Shown here piece after piece: positions 57,109 to 64,000 of a stretch of 64,000 nucleotides of DNA. The stretch covers positions 6,447,622 through 6,511,621 of the forward strand of contig JARUPZ010000011.1 in NCBI GenBank assembly GCA_031213475.1, given 5' to 3'. Numbering within the stretch: position 1 is the first letter of the stretch; each line of letters starts with the position of its first letter. Position numbers and translations under genes: made by a program. The notes beneath the pieces were generated by a model that was not told where the DNA came from, did no database searches, and saw only the letters and a list, made by a program, of their open reading frames with translations. The DNA comes from Nereocystis luetkeana. Its lineage: Eukaryota > Sar > Phaeophyceae > Laminariales > Laminariaceae.

Positions 57109-58740
57109 GCTAAGCCGTTGTTCGAAACATGTGGGGGTGGGGGTGGCTGCTGTGGTCGCATATTGTAGAGCTAAAACGGATATTTGCGATTGTTCTTGTC
57201 AGGCAGAATAGAAACTGTCCGATATTTGTTTCTTAGGGGTACACGGTTGGTCTTGCATGCCGTTGATCGCTAACACAGACGGTTTGAAATGAATAGTGGG
57301 CGGTGCTAAACTTGCATTACGTACGTGCGTGTGCTATGCGGCAGAATATCGCCGTCAGAGCAACGTGTTGTGTCAGCAGGCCACGAGGGCGCGTGTCATA
57401 GCCCGCTAGAGTATCTGAAGTTGCCGCGGTAGACACTGGTGTACATTGATGCGGCATGCGGCTGAAAAAGCACAAACACGGCGGATTATATCACGAAGTA
57501 TCCCATGCACCAGGCCCCGTTCTTCATCAAAGTGCTATACGAAACTTCGCCGCCGAGTTGAGATAGCCCCCCCCCCCCCCTGGAGCTTACCCTGGATCGT
57601 GTGTTTTGTATTTTCTGTGTTTCACCTCCTCTTACGTATTTTTTCAGAGTACATACACCAAACACGCTTTCTGTCAGTGTGTCTCTTCTCTCTATTTCGA
57701 CGTGTGCTGTGTGCTGGGGGGTGGCAGTAGTAGGGTTATGGTTTCGGCTCAACTCCACCGTCTTGATTCCGGTCGCGGACGTGGAAAATTTCCTCCTTCG
57801 TAGAAAATCCATAGTCCCCCCTGTGAAGCGTCGACATAGGTGTCGGTGGTTTCGTCTGGGCTGTGTTCATGCGCCGGTCCCAGACAATGTGTTACGTGTG
57901 GGCAACCAATCTGTGCTTTGTTCATCCTTGGTGTTGTTCTTTCCGCTTGTGTACCGAGCGGTTTGTGTGTTCTGTGGGCTGTGGAGTGCGCGTCCATTTG
58001 TTGCAGGCTGTCAGGAAACTCGATTCGCGACCGAAGGAAGTATCTGTCTTATTGGTGTGCGAGTCGGGGGCGTGGGACAGAGTTGCCAAGCACCGAGTTT
58101 GGACTTTGTGTCAACTAGTTGGTTGCCGTTTTGAACTTATTGTATCGGAACAGTGCAGCGACGCATCTATATATATGTATGGCCCCTCGGGGGGGGGGCT
58201 ACTAGCAGGGTTGTAGTAGCCCAGGGAGGAGAAACGTTAAGGTATATCGTGAAATAGAATGATACGTGCCTCGATATCCTCATCCCTCCAGCTCCGGCGG
58301 CACCTGGGCGGGAGTACTTCACGGTCAAGCAAGAAATTGAACTTTGTGGTGTGACCTGTTATCGGCAAATCTTCTCCGTCGTCGCAGGGTGTGTTGCGGG
58401 TGGGAAGCCACCGTACTGAATTGTATTCGCAAGACTTCACACATTATATAGAAGAGTGACTGGAGAGTTACATTCCAGAAAGTAGCAGTAGAAAGCGTGC
58501 ACGTTTCTATCATATTAAGAGTAGCCACCGCAGCCGTAGTTGCCGTAGATGTCCCAGTCTTAGTAGTGGATGACGTTGCGGTGGTGTTGGTGGTGTTGTT
58601 GTTGTTGCTGGTCGTGGTGGTGGTGGTGGTGGTGGTGGTGGTATTATAGCTGTAGCCATAGTCATTGTGGTGCGGGGCGTCGAAGTGGTAGAAGGGGCGA
58701 TGGTGTTTCGGAAGATGCGGCCTCACAAGCTTCGTAGCGA
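57109..58740 (+). other. 3' flank of subtilase copy 2, shared with copy 1
   Basis: Blocks resemble 29222-32430 in the same order, but the segment that is double behind copy 1 occurs once here (about 57230-57620). A (TGG)n run lies at about 58596-58645. No convincing gene; ORFs 57601-58134 and neighbours overlap in several frames without family resemblance. Confidence 0.55.
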
Positions 58741-59569
58741 AGCATCTACAATGACTGTAGCATTGAAAATACTGTAGGCTATCGAGTGCAGGGCGCTATG
58801 GCGTCCCTGGCGAAGAAGAAGGCGCCCGAACTCAAGACCCCACGACGCATGTATTGTGGACGTTGCGAATGTGGGCGCCAGTCCATACGTACATTGCCTC
58901 CTCGTGCGTCCCATTTGTTGACTTCTGTCCGGCACAGTGTTAGGTGGGCATATCTAGTGAGTGCCGAGTCTGTACGGAAGCCTATGGGTATGTTGCTTTT
59001 GAACGGTTGCACTTATGTATTATCAGCCCTTCGGGAGTACTGCAGAAGTGGCTCTTCGCGATTTCCCCAGGGCCGACTGAGGTCTCACAAATTAAAACAA
59101 TCGTGTCGTTTTACCAATGTTTACAACGCTCGTAGTCGGTGTACTGTGGACCCAGTGCGTTCATCGGGGGAACTCATCTTGTTGGACACCCTGTCACCTC
59201 TTTACGTGTTTGTATCGGCCCGAGCTGTGTCACTCCAGGCTCAAACGCGTGCTTGAAGCATCCAGGAAACCGATCCTGGGCGGAACGTCTCTACTTCCCG
59301 ATTAGATGTCATACCTAACTAACTCTCCCGTTCTGGTGAAAACCACCAGGGCGTACAAAGGGGCACTCCCGGTGACACATGGGATATCTGACACACAGAG
59401 TTTTGTTTCTTTGCTTTCGAACCCAATCGAATTACCCGCCAGGCTTGACCCAGGGATTTGGCGTTATGCTTCCATCAGCCGGTCCCAAAGTACTGAGGAC
59501 CACATCCCTCGATGGGCGTCGATAGTGAACGCTCTCACTAATGGCCTACCCTGCACAGGAAACGTATCC

Positions 59570-59815
59570 GGTGCCTTGTGAGTTGAGTTACCTGACACCG
59601 ACCTAAGCACCACGATTTTCTGAATACACCGAGGTTCAGAGTTTTTCCGGGTGTTTCTGACTTGGGTGACACTCTCTCCAGTGGACTGCACCGTACCGAA
59701 AGCTCCATCGGTGCCTTTGTCGGTTGAAATTTCTGACACCGACCCAAGCATCACGACTTTCTGAATACACCGACGTTCAGAGTTTGCCGGGGGTTGCGTG
59801 ACGTTCGGTGTCCCT
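59570..59815. repeat. Two-copy direct tandem repeat, 141-bp offset
   Basis: CTGACACCGAC followed by CTGAATACACCGA and GTTCAGAGTTT occurs at 59592 and again at 59733 with a few substitutions. The conserved core is about 95 bp, separated by less similar sequence. Confidence 0.75.
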
Positions 59816-60529
59816 TTTCGTCCCCAAGCCACACGATAAACCAGCGGGCAGTCTCGTTTCACACGCGGTTTTTGACGATATATCAAGATATTGTCGCGAC
59901 GGGGACGAGTAGCGAAAGAACGAACCATACAACGTTCGATCTCACAACTCGCGGGGTTCTAAATATCGTACGGCGTGAAAACGTCCTCGTCATACGACCG
60001 CAACTTGTAACTCGCAGCATGAACTCCTCTGAGCGCTGTCATCTTGGGGGGCAGTAGTCTACCACAACGTCAAGCTTGTGCACGACTCTCCAAAGACACT
60101 CTTTAAAAAAAAATACTTCCACGAAGCTATTTCGGTCCGCCCCTCTATCTCGGGTTTCCTACATAGCCAGGGCCTGCGAAAATCCCACCCCTCGGCACCA
60201 TGCCATCTTAGCTGCAGGACAAACGCCCAGCCTGTTTGGTTGCGCCTCGATCGTCCGGTGCTTTGGGCTTACTTAAAATGTTGCCCAAAACATTACCTGG
60301 TAAGTATTGACGCGCGCTGTACTCGGAGGGGTCGCACAATGTACGCACGAACAAAATAGTGATGAATATTAACTGGGCTCACTTCAAGGCGCATCATGGG
60401 CCAACCTATGGCAATGCAAGGTACAACGTGGTTAAAATAAGGCGAACCCTGAAGAAACCTAGAACCGTGGTATGTCCGTGGTAAGTTCCGTACTAGATAC
60501 CGTGGGGTACATGTGTCCCTACAGGGTAC

Positions 60530-61020
60530 CCCCATCGCATCCCACGGGGGGGTCTCCACGATAGCTCCTTGATTTTTGCGGCAGGATGCCCTTGATGGAA
60601 ATAGACCACATGGGTCACCGACAACAGGTTATCTTCCATGCGGAATGCCATGGCAGCCCATGACGCGTTTCATGGTATGTAGGTATCCACGGTATGTGTC
60701 CCAAAGGTCGCCTCATGGGATATCCCTCATGGAGCACTCCATGGGATGAAACCCTCCAAAATGGTCTGCCGTGATACTTTGGGGTGTATCATGGATCATC
60801 CCCATGGGATGTCCCATGAGCTGTCCCGTGGGCAGACCACGAAGCATGTCATGGCTTGCCCTGTGGCGAGAGGCAGGGAGCATCCCCATGGTGGACCCAA
60901 TGGATTTACCTCACTCGTTTGATATACCATCGAAGAGTCCATGGGGTATCCCAGGCCCATTATGTACTCCATGCCATATGCCAGAATGTTACGTGGGGCT
61001 CCTCATGGGGTAAGTCGCGG
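60530..61020. repeat. Degenerate array around the palindrome CCATGGG
   Basis: Dense, irregularly spaced repeats of ATCCCATGGGG-like words (for example CCCATGGGATGTCCCATG, CTCCATGGGATGA, CCATGGGGTATCCC), roughly every 15-25 bases. There is no ORF of note and no strict period. Confidence 0.45.
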
Positions 61021-61309
61021 GGAAAAAGCATGCCGTCGTTGTCTATCGTAGAACACACCTCGCAGCCAAACATGCGGGGTTTGGTATCTACCATACCTCC
61101 CAATAAAAGCACCATGGTGTTAATTATCTCGCGGTATGCATCATGACCTTTTACCACCATGTACCCCATGGGCCTATTGGCTCCATGTGGGATTTCATTA
61201 TACGTCCCCTGGTGTATCCCGTGGAGTACGAGCGTTGACGTCGCAAAGGGGTGCAATGGTATTTCGGCACCCGTGTTCTTTTCGACGGTATGAGGGTGCT
61301 TCGGATACT

Positions 61310-61590
61310 TTATACCCCCCCACTCGATGGATGATCCCCCTTCACCATATGCACACACCCTGCATATTTTCTCCCCCTCCCTTCAATATATGAACCCCCC
61401 TCTCTGCATATATAACCCCCCCCCCCCTTGCATATTTGCACCCCTTCGTCACGGACGTGAACCCCCCCCAATAAATAAAGAACCCCTCGTTGCACATTTG
61501 CACCAATAGTAGCCCCTGCATACATGCACGCCCCTCTCGACCCTTGTACTTTTGCACCCCCGTTCAACATATGAGCCCCTCTCGAAGTAT
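61310..61590. repeat. Degenerate C-rich minisatellite, period about 20-22 bp
   Basis: About eleven units of the form TGCATATTTGCACCCCCC, drifting in sequence (CTGCATATTTTCTCCCCC, TTCAATATATGAACCCCCC, TTGCACATTTGCACC). One stray unit pair appears at about 62105-62155. Confidence 0.6.
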
Positions 61591-61624
61591 GTTTTACCAG
61601 GTATATGACATGACCATGTACGTT

Positions 61625-61975
61625 CACTGGCGCCATATCAGCGGGGTATATAGGATATCAACTGGAGATGTTGCATGTCGGCGGTTGATTTTGAAATATC
61701 GTATAGCTTATCAAAGGATGATAGAGCATATCAACGGGTGGTATGACATATCAGTGGGGTGATACATCGTGCCTATGGTTGATTTATCATATCGACAAAC
61801 GATTTAGCAGGTAAAATATAGCATATCAGCGGGTGGTATATCATACACACGGGTGACATAGCACATCAGTGGGGATCGACGGGTCATACAACATATAAAC
61901 GGGTATCATAGCTGATCAACGGGTGACCTGAAGCATACGGGTGGTGTAGCATATCAACGGTTGATGTGACAGGGA
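61625..61975. repeat. Degenerate minisatellite, unit CATATCAACGGGTGGTATAG
   Basis: About fifteen units of 16-30 bp, best seen at 61726-61745, 61821-61845 and 61950-61972. It directly follows the C-rich array, with one ACCAGGTA motif at the junction. Confidence 0.6.
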
Positions 61976-62248
61976 CTTGTAGCGTAGCAACAGATGATAT
62001 AGCTTCATTGTAGGATAACATGGGATTATATGTACAGTAGGTAGAAGTGCAGTTCATGGGCTCCCCGCAGTCTGAGTAGAAATGCAACGTAAGAGCTATA
62101 GGCCAACGTTTGGGCGTCCTTTGCATTATATGAACCCCCCGACGGAGGATTTTTGCACGCTCCTTTCGGTAAGAATCAAGCATGGGCGTGCCACATCGAT
62201 CGAAGATTCTGACAACCCCGATCCGACAAGTTCACTGCGGCTAAAGAG

Positions 62249-62500
62249 GCATTATACGATAGAGGTCTAGCCTACTTATTCTAAAGCTCCCGTCTCCCAC
62301 CAAGGTATAAAGCGGACTTCCACGGGGACAAGCATATGGGTGCGACCGGTGATACACGCATCTCGTCCGCGCACGTTCTCCTTGTGCCCGACAATGTCGA
62401 GCACAAGTTACATACCCCTCCTTCAACCGGCGCCCGGAACGGACGCCGTCGTGGCTCAGAACGTTTTCCTCCGAAACGCGATACCTCTATCGAGTAGAAC
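62249..62500. mobile_element. GTTCTACGATAGAGG-type TIR element E
   Basis: Begins GCATTATACGATAGAGGT and ends ACCTCTATCGAGTAGAACG, flanked by GAGG on the left and CCTC on the right, which may extend the inverted repeat. The interior resembles the right half of element D. The ends are more diverged than in A-C. Confidence 0.6.
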
Positions 62501-62689
62501 GCCTCTAAAACTATGGTGAAACTCGTACCTTCTGCGTTTTTTTATGGGGTTGGGGTGAGACAACCAGAGTGGTGAGTGTTCTAGCCGTGTACCGATGCCA
62601 AGATGGATGCTATACGGCAGAGGAGTGGACCTGCAATGTCCTCTGACTTTCACACTTGAGGAGATATGCATCACCCGAAAAACAGCATC

Positions 62690-62780
62690 TATAGGACTGC
62701 AGTTCCGTTTCTGGGTCGAACCGACTCAGAGCTCGAGTGGTGTGTGCCCAAAACGGGACTGGAGTCTATCGAAGAGTTAA
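62690..62780. repeat. Decayed palindromic AACCCTTTTAG element
   Basis: GACTGCAGTTCCGTTTCTGGG on the left and GTGCCCAAAACGGGACTGGAG on the right retain the family arms; the outermost bases have drifted (GAAGAGTTAA in place of AAAGGGTTAA). Confidence 0.5.
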
Positions 62781-64000
62781 AAGAGCACTTAACCTCGACC
62801 CGATAAGCGAGCCCGTGGTCGAGGTCTGTCCCGAAAACGAATATCATATTAAAAATACTCACGATTTTGAGTCTGCTTTTGGGTTAAGAACCCCTATCGA
62901 AAGCAAAATCAACAAAGCGTGCTACCCCTACGTATCGTAAAACGCGTCTCAACGTCTATGTTACAAGTATATTCTCCCGCAAGCAGAGATCACGGAGACA
63001 TACACAACATAGTCCGGCCTCGAGCCGTGAGCGAGAGCGGTCTAGACGGGATGCCTCGGGCGTGGGCGGTCGCTGGCGGGTGGAGGGGGTGTCGGGAGCG
63101 GCCGACGAGAAACGAGCGGAGCAAGGAGAGGGTTTCTCGCCAGTGTCCAGCTTTGCATTTCCCGAAATTGTCCGATCATCTCAAAGTAGGGTCTCTTTGT
63201 TCTGAAACTATGAAGCGTTCTTGCTTTTGTAGCCATCACCCCCTCTTCACAGCAAGCGCGAAGCTCAAACACTCGCTTGCGTGAGTCGGCGAACCAGGGC
63301 CACGAGACAACGGCTTGTCTCACGAAAGACCGCCTAGAGGGGGGTGGGTGTGAGGGAACGAGGGTGACGGGAGCGTTTGGCGTGGACCGAGTCAGAAAGG
63401 TGGGGTCGAGACACGGGTCTGTCCCTCTCATAGTCGAGCCTCGCGTCAGTTTTGCTTGCTGCGGTTCGTGGGTTCCCCCCCCTCCCCCCCGATTTATGGT
63501 AACGGGTGATATTGTCTATCACCGATCGGGTGCTAGCTTGTCGAGTGGAAGAGTATGGGGAATAAACGGCTGCAATAGTATCCCCCTCCATTATTTCTCT
63601 ACTTGGCGGTATTCTTGATCACCTTTCGAATATATATTATACATTGTTTATACTCTACACCAATCCGTTGACGTACTTTATAACCCGGAAGTATATCTCC
63701 GTCATGTTTCCGGGTGACGTAAATGTGTTGATCGCCCGGTCAGCCCTACTCTGTACCACCCCCTGATATTCCCAGTTAGTACGCTCAATCGCCGGCGGGA
63801 CTACGTGGTTGTTGTACGTAATTTTTGTATCACAAGTTGGTACTACAAAACGTGATACTTCACGTGTTGATGCCCTGTATCGCCCGTTGTGGTATAGAGT
63901 TGCACCCCGGCCTAAAATTTTGGAACCGGGTACACGACCGGGTCAGCTGGAACCGGAACCGGGTACCCGGGTCCCGTCAGACACGGGCACCCGGCTACCT

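Larger units (their letters stand above)
58740..64000. other. Intergenic, repeat-dominated right end
   Basis: No gene is supported. It contains a 141-bp tandem pair (59570-59815), three successive arrays of period near 20 bp (60530-61975), TIR element E, a decayed palindromic element (about 62690-62780) and, at the edge, GGGTACCCGGGT-rich sequence (63900-64000) similar to that at about 19955. Confidence 0.55.

Noticed and set aside
60530-61975. CRISPR-like regular array
   Set aside because: Units are degenerate, spacer lengths vary and the setting is eukaryotic.

Overview
The window is eukaryotic nuclear DNA of roughly balanced base composition. It has few genes, long introns, long microsatellites and many small dispersed repeats. 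The protein content (KP-43-like subtilases with lineage-specific insertions, an RTE-like LINE) and the repeat-rich, intron-rich style would fit a stramenopile such as a brown alga. That assignment is an inference; no marker gene proves it. I found no rRNA, true tRNA gene, CRISPR or bacterial operon.

The core of the window is a direct tandem duplication of one gene. Copy 1 (8220-29221) and copy 2 (45393-57108), both on the + strand, each consist of eight exons with the same intron positions and phases. Each encodes a secreted serine protease of the subtilase S8 family, KP-43-like. Both have a signal peptide, a prodomain of about 340 residues, a catalytic domain with Asp, His, Asn and Ser all present, a beta-rich C-terminal domain, a Ser/Pro/Thr linker and a hydrophobic C-terminus that looks like a GPI-anchor signal. 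The duplicated block appears to include about 240 bp of 5' flank (from about 7980 and 45137) and about 1.5-3 kb of 3' flank (to about 32430 and 58740). Intron 1 is 15.4 kb in copy 1 and 5.4 kb in copy 2. Copy 1 uses a GC donor in intron 7. Its reading frame across intron 3 stays open only if a second GC donor is used there; otherwise that copy is frame-broken.

Layout: 1-3960 is repeat-rich intergenic DNA. 3970-7870 (-) is an apparently full-length RTE-like LINE with an uninterrupted 1250-residue endonuclease/reverse transcriptase ORF. 7980-32430 is subtilase copy 1 with flanks; its giant intron 1 holds MITEs, a tRNA-derived SINE and one possible minus-strand gene. 32430-45130 is intergenic, with TIR elements, a (CT)n tract, a (CAGA)n tract and a scrap of an old retroelement. 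45137-58740 is copy 2 with flanks; its intron 5 carries a (TAG)n tract of almost 600 bp. 58740-64000 is intergenic, with a 141-bp tandem pair and about 1.5 kb of degenerate repeats with a period near 20 bp.

Several repeat families recur across the window: a TA-flanked hairpin MITE (3 copies), a GTTCTACGATAGAGG-ended TIR family (5 members), a palindromic AACCCTTTTAG element (5 copies, one split by a TIR element), a tRNA-derived SINE (2 copies), and a dispersed 8-mer ACCTGGTA seen 27 times where about 2 would be expected.
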